IMG/VR virus record: IMGVR_UViG_3300008122_000018
Span: 1-30,449 of that record
DNA from: a virus
Length of the DNA: 30,449 bases
Reading direction: 5' to 3' (one strand)
The notes below the pieces were generated by a model. That model was not told where the DNA came from. It was given only the letters and a program-made list of their open reading frames with translations, and made no database searches. Of this stretch, positions 15,370 to 22,650 are shown in pieces. The translations under genes were made by a program, and so were the position numbers. Every line of letters begins with the position of its first letter. Within the stretch, counting starts at the first letter, position 1.

Positions 15370-15505
15370 ATTTTTTAATTGCAAAGATATTATCAATCTT
15401 CATTCTTTTCTCTATTATTTCGCGCCCAAGAAAAGTAAGGCAGGCTGCAACTTAGGTTGAGACTTATTTATATTTTATATCACATTTGATTATATTTGTA
15501 AATAA

Positions 15506-15527
15506 AAAAACTCCCGAAGGAGTTTTT
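15506..15527. terminator. Terminator after 15542 gene
   Basis: Stem AAAAACTCC / GGAGTTTTT with CGAA loop, 15 bases beyond the stop of the leftward gene at 15542; T-runs on both strands. Confidence 0.85.
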
Positions 15528-15541
15528 ATTTTATAAAATCT

Positions 15542-15799
15542 TTAGTTATAAAATGGATCTTTCATTAATGCAATTAATAATGCGTTATGCTGATCAACCA
15601 CTAAAAATGTTGTGAACGGTTGATATTCTCTATTACATCGTGTAATAAAGTGACCAAACAAGCGTTCGCCTTCTTCGGCACCAAAAATGCTTTGGAATTT
15701 ACGCAAATCCGATTTATATTGGAATTTAATAATTCTTCCATTAAATAAGCTCCAATTTCTTAGAACTGTTAATTCATCATTTGATAATTCATTAGACAT
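15542..15799 (-). CDS. Hypothetical protein
   Basis: 85 aa, MSNELSNDELTVLRNW... A small helical/strand protein with GRIIKFQYKSDLRKFQ and FTTFLVVDQHNALLIALM segments. No family recognised. It follows the macro-domain gene by 15 bases on the same strand and ends before a strong terminator, so the two are probably one transcript. Confidence 0.65.
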   Translation of the reverse strand: MSNELSNDELTVLRNWSLFNGRIIKFQYKSDLRKFQSIFGAEEGERLFGHFITRCNREYQPFTTFLVVDQHNALLIALMKDPFYN

Positions 15800-15814
15800 A
15801 TAATTTACTCACTT

Positions 15815-16258
15815 TTAAACATAATAAACGACAATTTCTAAATCTGGTGTAACTTCATTAATAATTTGTTGAATTGTAGCCCAATCGCCGCCAGCAAGAC
15901 CTGCACCAATACGAGGTATACATGCAGTTTTGCCTTTAAAGTCTTCATTTAATAATGCGAATCCTTTTCGAACAGCGTCATAATCTACTTGAATTTGATG
16001 TGTACCAAAATCATATTGTGTATATAAGTTAATTACAGTACCAAATTCTGTTACAGCCATTGAATAAAGACCAAGCTTATTTTTTGTACCAATTGGAGTT
16101 TTACAATCTGCTTGATAAGCATTAGGGTATCTGTATTTTACAATAGCCGCGATTCCCCCTCCCATGGTATGGAAGCAATTACAACCATGTACTAGTATAT
16201 CATATTCTTTCTTTTCAAACGGTACAAATAAGTTTTCTTTAATTTCAGCAACGATCAT
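15815..16258 (-). CDS. Macro-domain protein (ADP-ribose-binding, phosphatase-like)
   Basis: 147 aa from ATG 16258, chosen because an AGGA site lies 8 bases before it (a TTG at 16276 is in frame but contains that site). Macro-domain signatures: DILVHGCNCFHTMGGGIAAIV near residues 19-39, with the Asn and Gly-rich loop that hold ADP-ribose, and IPRIGAGLAGGDW near 113-125, the phosphate loop. This version resembles the Poa1p-like ADP-ribose-1''-phosphate phosphatases seen in several T4-like phages. Likely role: removing the phosphate from a tRNA-processing by-product or reversing ADP-ribose signals in host defence. Fold is confident; substrate not. Confidence 0.88.
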   Translation of the reverse strand: MIVAEIKENLFVPFEKKEYDILVHGCNCFHTMGGGIAAIVKYRYPNAYQADCKTPIGTKNKLGLYSMAVTEFGTVINLYTQYDFGTHQIQVDYDAVRKGFALLNEDFKGKTACIPRIGAGLAGGDWATIQQIINEVTPDLEIVVYYV

Positions 16259-16277
16259 GTGTTTTTCCTGGACCAAC

Positions 16278-16311
16278 TATAATAATATATATATAAGCAA
16301 TTATATCGGAG
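16278..16311 (+). promoter_or_regulatory. Promoter -10 and ribosome site for 16319 gene
   Basis: TATAAT at 16278-16283 and GGAG at 16308-16311, 7 bases before the GTG start. The divergent macro-domain gene shares this 60-base AT-rich gap. Confidence 0.5.
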
Positions 16312-16318
16312 ATACATA

Positions 16319-16891
16319 GTGATTAACATAGAAGATTTTAAAAAAGAACATTCTACAAATATGAAAAGGCTGAATGAGTATCTAAATGATGATTTAATGG
16401 GACCTATAGCAGAATGGATTATGCAAGAAAAAGGTAATCCATTAGTTTGGATGGATCCTAACTATTATAATCAAATGCGAACTTTAGGCGGTCTTATCAG
16501 CATTTTACATAATATTCAACATGCTCTTGTGGATGATGGAGAAATGTGCTTTCCAATTGTTGAAGGTGAGCAGCAGCTTCGATTCATTGATAAATGGGAT
16601 TATATTCGTGATAATGGTGAGCCTGACGCCTGGGCAGAAGATATTTATGATTTCATTGAAAATATCGAAATAATCCATCGTGAATGGTTACGTAACGCTT
16701 TTGCGTTTGATGCAGCTGATATTGGGATTGAATCAGCGATGGATCAATATTTATCACGATATGCAGACTTTGATCCAGCCTGGGGAACTGAGATTTTAAT
16801 GCTAAAACGCATTCATATCAAAGCTAAGTTAAGAAAAAAATTACAATTAATAAATGAACGGAAGGCTAAAAATAATGATCCACAAGTATAG
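16319..16891 (+). CDS. Hypothetical protein
   Basis: 190 aa, GTG start at 16319 with GGAG 7 bases upstream. Acidic, helical protein rich in Trp, Asp and Glu (MGPIAEWIMQEKGNPLVWMD, DNGEPDAWAEDIYDFIENI). Ends in a Lys-rich helix (LKRIHIKAKLRKKLQLINERK). No known domain. First gene of the rightward right half; its 3' end overlaps the next start by 17 bases. Confidence 0.68.
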   Translation: MINIEDFKKEHSTNMKRLNEYLNDDLMGPIAEWIMQEKGNPLVWMDPNYYNQMRTLGGLISILHNIQHALVDDGEMCFPIVEGEQQLRFIDKWDYIRDNGEPDAWAEDIYDFIENIEIIHREWLRNAFAFDAADIGIESAMDQYLSRYADFDPAWGTEILMLKRIHIKAKLRKKLQLINERKAKNNDPQV

Positions 16892-17240
16892 TTATGGCAA
16901 AGGATATAGCACTGTTGATATAGAAGTTTATGAAAAAGAACTTATTATTAAAAGTGATGAATACGGTTACTTCTTACAATTTGATAAAGGTGACGAATTC
17001 TTAAACATTCTTGAACTTATAGAAATTAACTTTGCTAAGAATGAATGGGGTCAACATACAGAGACTTATTTTAAACAGGAATTAGAAGCTTTTAAGATAT
17101 ATTTTGATATAAATGTACCTCATCATGCATATACTATTCAAAGCCTTGCAGATGAAGATCATCGTTTGTGCGTATCATTGAATGAATGGAATGAATTTTT
17201 AGCTACTTTATATACAATTCGTGAAGATTTATTCAGATAA
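16875..17240 (+). CDS. Hypothetical protein
   Basis: 121 aa from ATG 16875 (MIHKYSYGKGYS), with a GGAAGG site inside the end of the preceding gene; the longer frame from 16854 lacks a site. Strand-rich N-terminal half (STVDIEVYEKELIIKSDEYGY), then helices. The LQFDKGDEFLNILELIE part is typical of small phage proteins without assigned function. Translationally coupled to 16319-16891. Confidence 0.62.
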   Translation: MIHKYSYGKGYSTVDIEVYEKELIIKSDEYGYFLQFDKGDEFLNILELIEINFAKNEWGQHTETYFKQELEAFKIYFDINVPHHAYTIQSLADEDHRLCVSLNEWNEFLATLYTIREDLFR

Positions 17241-17242
17241 TA

Positions 17243-17273
17243 TGTGTACTTATGTACGTACATTTATTATAAT
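17243..17273 (+). promoter_or_regulatory. Promoter with repeated TGTAC boxes
   Basis: TGTGTACTTATGTACGTACA (17243-17262) precedes TATAAT (17268-17273); another ACGTACA lies at 17276. The -10 box places the mRNA start near 17280, which favours ATG 17309 for the next gene. Confidence 0.55.
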
Positions 17274-17308
17274 ATACGTACATTATGACTAAACACAAAG
17301 GTGTTAAA

Positions 17309-17644
17309 ATGACAGACTATCCTGAAGGAACAACCCATAAAAATCCTTGGCTAAATCGTCATGGTTCAACTTGTTTTGAATGGTTTAAGATTGATCCGGA
17401 AACTGGTGAAGTTTTCCAATGGTATACTCCATATATGGAAGATCAACCACGTTGGGCACCACCTTTATCACAAATGGTTAGTCGCGAAACATGGCACAAG
17501 ACTTTAATTCCAGTTGAACAGGAATGTAAATTGGAACCAAAGCCTTGGCATAAAGCGTCATATTTATCGGGTGGTATATCTAAAGCTTATGACCGACCGG
17601 AAAACCCTTATTACCCTAACAGTAAAGGATATCAAGGAGATTAA
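17309..17644 (+). CDS. Hypothetical Trp/Pro-rich protein
   Basis: 111 aa from ATG 17309 (MTDYPEGTTHKNPW). An ATG at 17285 is in frame but is at the predicted transcript start without a ribosome site, whereas AAAGGTG lies 6 bases before 17309. Rich in Trp, Pro and Tyr (NPWLNRHGSTCFEWFKID, DQPRWAPPLSQMV), ending in a Tyr/Pro-rich, probably unfolded tail. No family recognised. Converges with the next gene; the stop codons share bases. Confidence 0.65.
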   Translation: MTDYPEGTTHKNPWLNRHGSTCFEWFKIDPETGEVFQWYTPYMEDQPRWAPPLSQMVSRETWHKTLIPVEQECKLEPKPWHKASYLSGGISKAYDRPENPYYPNSKGYQGD

Positions 17645-18021
17645 ATTTTCTTTTTCTTCTTTTTAGGCTTACTAAAATCAATTGATACTTCATTATCTTC
17701 AGTGGTGATAGTAAGTTTTTTAGATTTATCACTTTCATAATAAATGGTACCTTCAGACGTTATATCTAATTTATTAGCTAGCGCTTGAAGGGCCGTTTTT
17801 ATAATATTTTTATGACCTAAACCAGTTACTGACATTCTATTAATATAAAAAATATTTTCAACATTTGGATGTGTGCTATATGTTTGTATAACCACACCGC
17901 GTTGTTCTAAAAAAATAAAAATATCTTCTAAATCAATTATATCATATTCGCTTGATAAAAGTAATTCGTCATTACTTGCAAAATAAGTAGTTGGACCTTT
18001 TAAGAAATTTGTATATCCCAT
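17641..18021 (-). CDS. Hypothetical protein with lysine tail
   Basis: 126 aa. The body has ALQALANKLDITSEGTIYYE and IDLEDIFIFLEQRGVVIQTY segments and looks like a small alpha/beta domain. It ends in six lysines and Ile (KPKKKKKKI), which could bind nucleic acid. The stop overlaps the convergent gene's stop by 4 bases, and there is no terminator between them. It follows the 18024-18323 gene by 2 bases. Confidence 0.65.
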   Translation of the reverse strand: MGYTNFLKGPTTYFASNDELLLSSEYDIIDLEDIFIFLEQRGVVIQTYSTHPNVENIFYINRMSVTGLGHKNIIKTALQALANKLDITSEGTIYYESDKSKKLTITTEDNEVSIDFSKPKKKKKKI

Positions 18022-18023
18022 TA

Positions 18024-18323
18024 TTATTCCTCGATGTTCAAAATATCTATTAATAGAATCTTTTCATATATACTATGCTTTTCTATTGGAAATATACAAA
18101 TATATTTTTCATTTTTATAATTTGTATAAATACCTTCACTAAATGATTCAAATAATTCTTTTGTAATTTGCAGATGTTCAAACTTTTGATTTAATTCCCA
18201 ATCATTAAATTTGAGCATGCTAGCCCAATGTAAATTTAATGATTTAAAATAATCTGATGCTTCAATTAATGCAATATCGGTATTTATTTCTTCATACGAA
18301 ATAATATAAAGTACGTATTCCAT
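18024..18323 (-). CDS. Hypothetical protein
   Basis: 99 aa, starting MEYVLYIISYEEINTD. Small hydrophobic/aromatic alpha-beta protein (DYFKSLNLHWASML, KYICIFPIEKHSIYEKI). No recognised domain. First gene of a two-gene leftward unit, with a probable TGTGTACA / TAGAAT promoter at 18345-18374 in the gap shared with the polymerase fragment. Confidence 0.62.
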   Translation of the reverse strand: MEYVLYIISYEEINTDIALIEASDYFKSLNLHWASMLKFNDWELNQKFEHLQITKELFESFSEGIYTNYKNEKYICIFPIEKHSIYEKILLIDILNIEE

Positions 18324-18385
18324 TCATTTGTCTCGACTACTTATATTCTATTATTTATTCATTAAATGTACACACCCAAAATAAG

Positions 18386-18413
18386 TGTACAAACAAATAT
18401 AAAAATATATAAT
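18386..18413 (+). promoter_or_regulatory. Early-type promoter for polymerase C-terminal fragment
   Basis: TGTACA (18386-18391), 16-base spacer, TATAAT (18408-18413), 26 bases before ATG 18439. The fragment thus has its own transcription and translation signals. Confidence 0.7.
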
Positions 18414-18438
18414 TCGATTGAGAATGACAGGAGCAAAC

Positions 18439-19686
18439 ATGAATAATCAAATTTCAGATTTGAAATTTCAAATAACACAACTGCAGCAATCTATTAAAGA
18501 TTTAGATGATGAGTGTGAACGATATTCAGCAATGGAACAAGCCGTAAAGATTGTTTTAAACGGTGGATATGGAGCATTAGGAGCAGCTGCATTTAGATGG
18601 TATGACGAAACAATTGCGGAAGGTATTACTGCAACAGGCCGTGTCGGAATACAATATATTACTAAAAAAATTAATGAATTTGTAAATGAGAAAGCCGGAA
18701 CAGCCGGCATCGACTATGTTGTAAGTTCTGATACAGATTCAGTTTATTTTGAAGTTGACGCAATTGTAAAACATAGATGGCCAGAAGTTACCGATAAACA
18801 GCAAATTACTGATTTAGTAAATGAATTTGCTGAAAATGAAGCTGGACCATATATTGATCAATGCTATAAAGATCTTTCCGATTATCTAAATTGCGACGTA
18901 AATTTATTAGATATGAAGCGTGAAGCAATTGCGGATACATTTATTATCAGGGCTAAGAAAAATTATATCATGCGAGTATTTGATAATGAAGGAATTCGTT
19001 ATGCTGATCCGTATTATAAAATGATGGGTATTGAAGTTGTTCGTACATCGCACCCACAAATGATTCGTGACGCTTTAGAGGATACTTTAAAGATGGTAAT
19101 TGAAGGATCAGTTGAACAAGTTCGATCATATGTAAAAGAATTTAAAACTAAATTCATGAGTTCACCATTAAATCAAATTGCTGCACCCCGTGGTATATCT
19201 GATATTACCAAATATATGAATAGTGAAGATTATTCAATTAAAGAATTTGAATATGTTACTAATGAATTTGGTAATAAAGTTAAATCTAAAATTACTATTC
19301 CAATTCATGTAAGAGCAGCTATTAATTATAATTACCTAGTTAATAAATATAAGTTATCAAATAAATTTGAATTTATTAAAAACGGTTCTAAAATTAAATT
19401 TTTGCCATTAAAAGAGCCTAATCCAATTAAGAGTCATGTAATTGGATTTATTGATAATATTCCATCTGAATTTGGCTTAGACGAATATATTGATAAAGAA
19501 GCTCATTTTAATAAAATGTTTATTAGTCCGTTAGAAACTTTTTTAATTTATAACGGATGGACAATCCAGGAAAATACATTATTAGATATGTTTGGTGGAC
19601 AAGAAATTGATATGGCTACTGCAGCAATTAATACAAAGAAAAAGACAATAAAGAAAGTCGATAAAAAGACAACTTCATTGTTTTAA
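18439..19686 (+). CDS. 43: DNA polymerase gp43-like, C-terminal part (split gene)
   Basis: 415 aa equal to the last part of T4-type family B DNA polymerase. ATG 18439 has GGAG 5 bases upstream. A helical leader (1-30) is followed by motif B, with Lys37, Asn41 and Tyr44-Gly45, and by motif C SSDTDS with catalytic Asp98 and Asp100. Then come AKKNY (compare KKRY), MMGIEVVRTSHPQ, the thumb with FHVR-like IPIHVRAAINYNYLV and LPLKEPNP, and near the end NTLLDMFGG plus TTSLF, clamp-binding-like. Exonuclease, motif A and the first finger helix are absent. The matching N-terminal part starts at 29766, 10 kb downstream, so the break is in the tip of the fingers. Followed by uvsX, as expected for gene 43 in T4 order. 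The enzyme must assemble from two chains. Confidence 0.93.
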   Translation: MNNQISDLKFQITQLQQSIKDLDDECERYSAMEQAVKIVLNGGYGALGAAAFRWYDETIAEGITATGRVGIQYITKKINEFVNEKAGTAGIDYVVSSDTDSVYFEVDAIVKHRWPEVTDKQQITDLVNEFAENEAGPYIDQCYKDLSDYLNCDVNLLDMKREAIADTFIIRAKKNYIMRVFDNEGIRYADPYYKMMGIEVVRTSHPQMIRDALEDTLKMVIEGSVEQVRSYVKEFKTKFMSSPLNQIAAPRGISDITKYMNSEDYSIKEFEYVTNEFGNKVKSKITIPIHVRAAINYNYLVNKYKLSNKFEFIKNGSKIKFLPLKEPNPIKSHVIGFIDNIPSEFGLDEYIDKEAHFNKMFISPLETFLIYNGWTIQENTLLDMFGGQEIDMATAAINTKKKTIKKVDKKTTSLF

Positions 19687-19689
19687 TAT

Positions 19690-19707
19690 AAAGGTCTTCG
19701 GACCTTT
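19690..19707 (+). terminator. Terminator after polymerase fragment
   Basis: AAAGGTC / GACCTTT stem with TTCG loop and T-run, 3 bases after the stop codon. Confidence 0.88.
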
Positions 19708-19804
19708 TTTTAATATGTATATACTTAGTTTTATTGTACAAATATAAAAAATAATAGTAAAATATGTTCATTGGATTAGTTCAATATAATTGATTATACA
19801 TATA

Positions 19805-19836
19805 TGTACAAATATAAATTTTAATATGCCTATAAT
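19805..19836 (+). promoter_or_regulatory. Promoter region of uvsX
   Basis: TGTACA followed by AATATAAA (19805-19818) and TATAAT at 19831-19836 (spacer 20, longer than elsewhere). A second TGTACAAATATAAAA box lies at 19736 and a TATAAATA late-type octamer at 19857-19864, so uvsX may have more than one start. The 212-base gap 19687-19898 holds only these signals. Confidence 0.5.
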
Positions 19837-19898
19837 AAAAGCAAGCGTGTAACGATTATAAATAGATGTTTAATTTATAATTGGGAGCATATATAATT

Positions 19899-20981
19899 AT
19901 GTCATTATTGGCAAAACTTAAAAAGAATTCGACTATTAAAATGTCAAGTTCTATGGCGGATTCTAAATTTTTTAATGAAAAAGATGCATGCGTTACTGAT
20001 TTACCATTATTAAATTTAGCTTTGTCAGGTAGTATTCATGGTGGTTTAAATTCAGGTTTAACCGTTGTTGCGGCTCCAAGTAAGCATTTTAAATCAAATA
20101 TTTCGCTATTTATGGTAGCGGCATATTTGAAGAAATTTCCTGACGCTATTTGTTTATTCTACGATTCAGAATTCGGTTCACCACCAGATTACTTACATTC
20201 ATTTGATATTGATCTAGATCGCGTATTACATACACCTGTTGCTACAGTTGAAGAATTACGTTCTGATTTAACAGTTCAGCTTGATAATATTGAACGCGGC
20301 AAAGATAAAGTCGTAATCTTTATTGACTCTATTGGTAACCTGGCATCTAAAAAAGAAACACAAGATGCATTAGATGGTAAAGAAAAAGCGGATATGACTC
20401 GTGCTAAAACCATTAAGTCTTTATTCCGTATTGCTACACCACAGTTTATTTTGAAGGACATTCCATGTATCGTAATTAACCATACGATTGAAACAATGGA
20501 AATGTTCTCTAAAACAGTTATGACTGGTGGTACTGGTATTTTGTATTCTGCAAATACAGTTCTATTTGTGACTAAAGCACAAGAAAAAGATGGTACTGAT
20601 CTTGCTGGATTTAAGTTTACCCTGGTAGCTGAAAAATCACGTGCTGTTAAAGAACGTTCTAAATTCCCTCTTATTGTTACTTTCGAAAAAGGTATTAATA
20701 AGTATTCTGGTATGCTTGAATTAGCATCTGATTTAGACTTTATCAGAAAACCAAAAATGGGATGGTATTCTCGTGTAATTGACGGCGTACAAGAAGAAAA
20801 ATTGTGGCGTGCGAAAGATACAAACACATCAGAATTCTGGAATCCTATTTTCAACGATCCAGCATTTGATGATGCATGTAAAGCAAAATATCGTTTATCT
20901 TCAGGTGCTAAAATTACTGAAGATAGTATCGAAGAAGAATATGAATCCGATCTCGATTATGTCGACGATATGGACTATTAA
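19899..20981 (+). CDS. uvsX: UvsX RecA-like recombinase
   Basis: 360 aa from ATG 19899 (GGGAG upstream; a TTG at 19881 is in frame but precedes the site). T4 UvsX forms filaments on single-stranded DNA and drives strand exchange for recombination-dependent replication. Visible features: N-terminal SKFFNEKDA, Walker A APSKHFKSN (59-67, T4 GPSKSFKSN), CLFYDSEFG, Walker B KVVIFIDSIGNLASKKET, INHTIETMEMFSKTVMTGGTG, and WRAKDTN near the C-terminus. It ends in an acidic tail (EEEYESDLDYVDDMDY), as in T4. About 30 residues shorter than the T4 protein. It lies after the polymerase fragment, behind its own promoter and before a terminator. Confidence 0.97.
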   Translation: MSLLAKLKKNSTIKMSSSMADSKFFNEKDACVTDLPLLNLALSGSIHGGLNSGLTVVAAPSKHFKSNISLFMVAAYLKKFPDAICLFYDSEFGSPPDYLHSFDIDLDRVLHTPVATVEELRSDLTVQLDNIERGKDKVVIFIDSIGNLASKKETQDALDGKEKADMTRAKTIKSLFRIATPQFILKDIPCIVINHTIETMEMFSKTVMTGGTGILYSANTVLFVTKAQEKDGTDLAGFKFTLVAEKSRAVKERSKFPLIVTFEKGINKYSGMLELASDLDFIRKPKMGWYSRVIDGVQEEKLWRAKDTNTSEFWNPIFNDPAFDDACKAKYRLSSGAKITEDSIEEEYESDLDYVDDMDY

Positions 20982-20982
20982 T

Positions 20983-21010
20983 AAAAAGGACTCTTAATTG
21001 AGTCCTTTTT
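20983..21010 (+). terminator. Terminator after uvsX
   Basis: AAAAAGGACTC / GAGTCCTTTTT stem with TTAATT loop, starting right after the uvsX stop; a promoter follows 4 bases later. Confidence 0.88.
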
Positions 21011-21013
21011 ATT

Positions 21014-21046
21014 TGTATGTACAATAATTAAATCTTACGGCATAAT
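21014..21046 (+). promoter_or_regulatory. Early-type promoter
   Basis: TGTATGTACA (21014-21023), 17-base spacer, CATAAT (21041-21046), 29 bases before ATG 21075. With the preceding stem-loop it forms a compact terminator-promoter cassette. Confidence 0.75.
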
Positions 21047-21074
21047 ATTTTTATTATATATAGGAATAGCGGCT

Positions 21075-21374
21075 ATGAGCGAGCAATTTACAATACAATC
21101 AGTTGCACTTACTTCTAATACAAATATTGAAAACCTATGTCTTGTTGGTTTTTTAGGCGACGTAGATTTATCAATTGAATATGTGTCGTCTTCTTATATT
21201 CATGAGAAAATTAATAAAACATTTTTAATTTTAGATGAATGCGAGGATTATATCCATAAGTTATTAGATAATAAAAAACGATATTTTGAATTAAAATATA
21301 TTTTAACACCTGATGAATTAAAGCTAATATTTAATGATGATCAGATTGATATTTATGAAAACGGTGAAAGATAA
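21075..21374 (+). CDS. Hypothetical protein
   Basis: 99 aa (MSEQFTIQSVALTSNTN), GGAAT site upstream. Strand-helix protein with LIEYVSSSYIHEKINK-like middle and an acidic C-terminus (DDQIDIYENGER). No family recognised. Cassette gene with its own promoter. Confidence 0.62.
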   Translation: MSEQFTIQSVALTSNTNIENLCLVGFLGDVDLSIEYVSSSYIHEKINKTFLILDECEDYIHKLLDNKKRYFELKYILTPDELKLIFNDDQIDIYENGER

Positions 21375-21456
21375 AAGACATCAATTTAATAGTAAAAATG
21401 AACTTATTGGTTATTTGATTGATTATATTGATTTAGATATTTTTATTAAAGAATAA
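21355..21456 (+). CDS. Possible 33-aa protein
   Basis: ATG 21355 lies inside the end of the previous gene in another frame and opens 33 codons (MKTVKDKRHQFNSKNELIGY...), ending at 21456, 20 bases before the next terminator. It fills the whole gap up to the terminator, which supports a real gene, but there is no good ribosome binding site. Confidence 0.35.
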   Translation: MKTVKDKRHQFNSKNELIGYLIDYIDLDIFIKE

Positions 21457-21475
21457 TAATCTTTAAATATAATAT

Positions 21476-21501
21476 AAAAGGATACATTCGTGTATCCTTT
21501 T
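21476..21501 (+). terminator. Terminator
   Basis: AAAAGGATACA / TGTATCCTTTT stem with TTCG loop. Confidence 0.88.
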
Positions 21502-21533
21502 TAATAACAATAAATAAATCCTGGAGAATTATT

Positions 21534-21920
21534 GTGTCATTTGTAGAATTTTTAAAAAATGAAACTGAACTTATTAATGAAAGTTGTAAAGTAAAAATTA
21601 CTGATGAATTAAAAGCATTGGTAACTAAAGAATTACATAATGGATATTTTGGGGCAGAACATCGTCATCTTATTAAAATTAAACAAATTGATGATAGTAA
21701 ATATTATGCATTAGTAGGTCATCATGTTGATGAACATCAAGTTAGTTTGTCAAATATAGAAGGCTTAAAAGTCGGCGACGAAATTTATGAAATATTCGAA
21801 TTTGATGGTATCGAAGAACATAATATAAGAGCAGTCGATATTATACCTGGTGAAGATGATTCTGGTATCTATACTAGTAAAACAAAAGCGTTAGAATATT
21901 TTAACTCATTAAAAAGTTAA
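21534..21920 (+). CDS. Putative internal head protein with capsid-targeting-like N-terminus
   Basis: 128 aa with GTG start at 21534 (GGAG 9 bases upstream). The N-terminus MSFVEFLKNETELINES repeats the M-x-F-x2-FL pattern of the 5536-6829 genes, with INE-Ser as a possible gp21 site. The rest is an acidic, His-rich domain (YFGAEHRHLIKIKQ, VGHHVDEHQVSL) with a KVGDEIYEIFEFDG beta part. No TGTATATACA-type promoter precedes it; the gap instead has AATAAATA, close to a late motif. This suggests a late gene set among early ones. Confidence 0.5.
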   Translation: MSFVEFLKNETELINESCKVKITDELKALVTKELHNGYFGAEHRHLIKIKQIDDSKYYALVGHHVDEHQVSLSNIEGLKVGDEIYEIFEFDGIEEHNIRAVDIIPGEDDSGIYTSKTKALEYFNSLKS

Positions 21921-21944
21921 AAAAAGGACCGTGTGGTCCTTTTT
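21921..21944. terminator. Bidirectional GGACC-type terminator
   Basis: AAAAAGGACC / GGTCCTTTTT with GTGT loop between convergent genes. Confidence 0.88.
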
Positions 21945-21957
21945 AAATTCTTATATT

Positions 21958-22197
21958 TTATGCAATGATATGGAAATCAAAGTGAATACCAAGTGATACT
22001 GCTTCAGTGCCAATCGCAACTGGGATAAAACGACCATAATGATTTTTATTATTGCAATTATCTTCGTCCAGTTTTACAACTATATAAGAGATATCAGTAT
22101 TACCATATTTTTTTAAAAACGCGTCACTCGCATTTTCATATGAAGCGTACGTTTTAGTAGTTGAACAAGTATCGAATTTACGTAGGATTGCAGCCAT
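21958..22197 (-). CDS. Hypothetical small phage protein
   Basis: 79 aa, GGAG site before ATG 22197. Contains TTKTYASYENASDAFLKKYG and GRFIPVAIGTEAVSLGIHFDFHII, a two-part layout (Tyr-Ala helix, then a GRF-x-PV strand and His-rich end) found in many short phage proteins of unknown role. Divergent from 22367, with TGTATACACA and TATAAT on the minus strand at 22270-22240. Confidence 0.68.
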   Translation of the reverse strand: MAAILRKFDTCSTTKTYASYENASDAFLKKYGNTDISYIVVKLDEDNCNNKNHYGRFIPVAIGTEAVSLGIHFDFHIIA

Positions 22198-22239
22198 GTT
22201 ATTTACTCCAGCGAGTCAGTATGTTTATTTGATAAAATC

Positions 22240-22270
22240 ATTATACCGCATTAATTTAAATGTGTATACA
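22240..22270 (-). promoter_or_regulatory. Early-type promoter for 22197 gene
   Basis: Minus strand TGTATACACA (22270-22261), 15-base spacer, TATAAT (22245-22240). Confidence 0.5.
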
Positions 22271-22299
22271 TTTTTATTTGATTAAAATAAAATCATATA

Positions 22300-22332
22300 T
22301 GTATATACAAGTATATGTATGCATACTATAAT
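22300..22332 (+). promoter_or_regulatory. Early-type promoter
   Basis: Perfect TGTATATACA (22300-22309), 17-base spacer, TATAAT (22327-22332), 34 bases before ATG 22367. Confidence 0.78.
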
Positions 22333-22366
22333 TGCAACAACTTAAATTATCTTATGGATAAACTCA

Positions 22367-22642
22367 ATGAAAGACACTGTTTTAATTTTTAAAATTGATG
22401 ATACTATTTATCATGTTGATATTCCTGCAATGTACAATGATAGAACTATTCCTGCAAATGTCATAAATCAATTTGATGCAGCAATTTTAGAAGGTAAAAT
22501 TAATAAAGGTTATTTTGTTGATATTCATAAGATTGAATATGCATATCGTGTAAATCGTAGTAAAAAGATTTTTTATAAAGATTTTGATCGTTGTATTCAA
22601 TTTAAATCATCTGATGTAAAAGAATTTTTATCAAAATTATAA
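22367..22642 (+). CDS. Hypothetical protein
   Basis: 91 aa (MKDTVLIFKIDDTIYHVDIP). Two strand pairs, then a helix and a basic centre (YRVNRSKKIFYKDFDR). Its start resembles the 27316 and 26544 proteins in layout (strands, then a short V/IP turn), but I see no clear homology. First of two genes under the 22300 promoter. Confidence 0.6.
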   Translation: MKDTVLIFKIDDTIYHVDIPAMYNDRTIPANVINQFDAAILEGKINKGYFVDIHKIEYAYRVNRSKKIFYKDFDRCIQFKSSDVKEFLSKL

Positions 22643-22650
22643 GGTACTAT

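Larger units (their letters stand above)
14752..15541. other. 790-base gene-free stretch with structured island
   Basis: No convincing gene. Bases 14800-14935 are very AT-rich. From about 14968 to 15110 and 15297-15450 the base composition is clearly richer in G and C than any other non-coding part. These stretches can form several hairpins: 15049-15069 (ACATTCT / AGAATGT), 15069-15095 (CCTAAGAA / TTCTTAGG), and a junction at 15298-15369. A 62-codon open frame at 15119-15307 has no ribosome site. A TATAAATA octamer on the minus strand (15472-15465) could start leftward transcription through the whole island. Most likely an untranslated RNA or the remains of an inserted element. Confidence 0.5.

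Noticed and set aside
18125-18132. TATAAATA late promoter
   Set aside because: Lies inside a gene on the other strand with no start codon downstream in the right place; such octamers arise by chance in AT-rich DNA. The one at 8213-8220 (minus strand) was rejected for the same reason.
20276-20854. Long minus-strand frame under uvsX
   Set aside because: Shadow of a conserved gene; no ribosome site or promoter.
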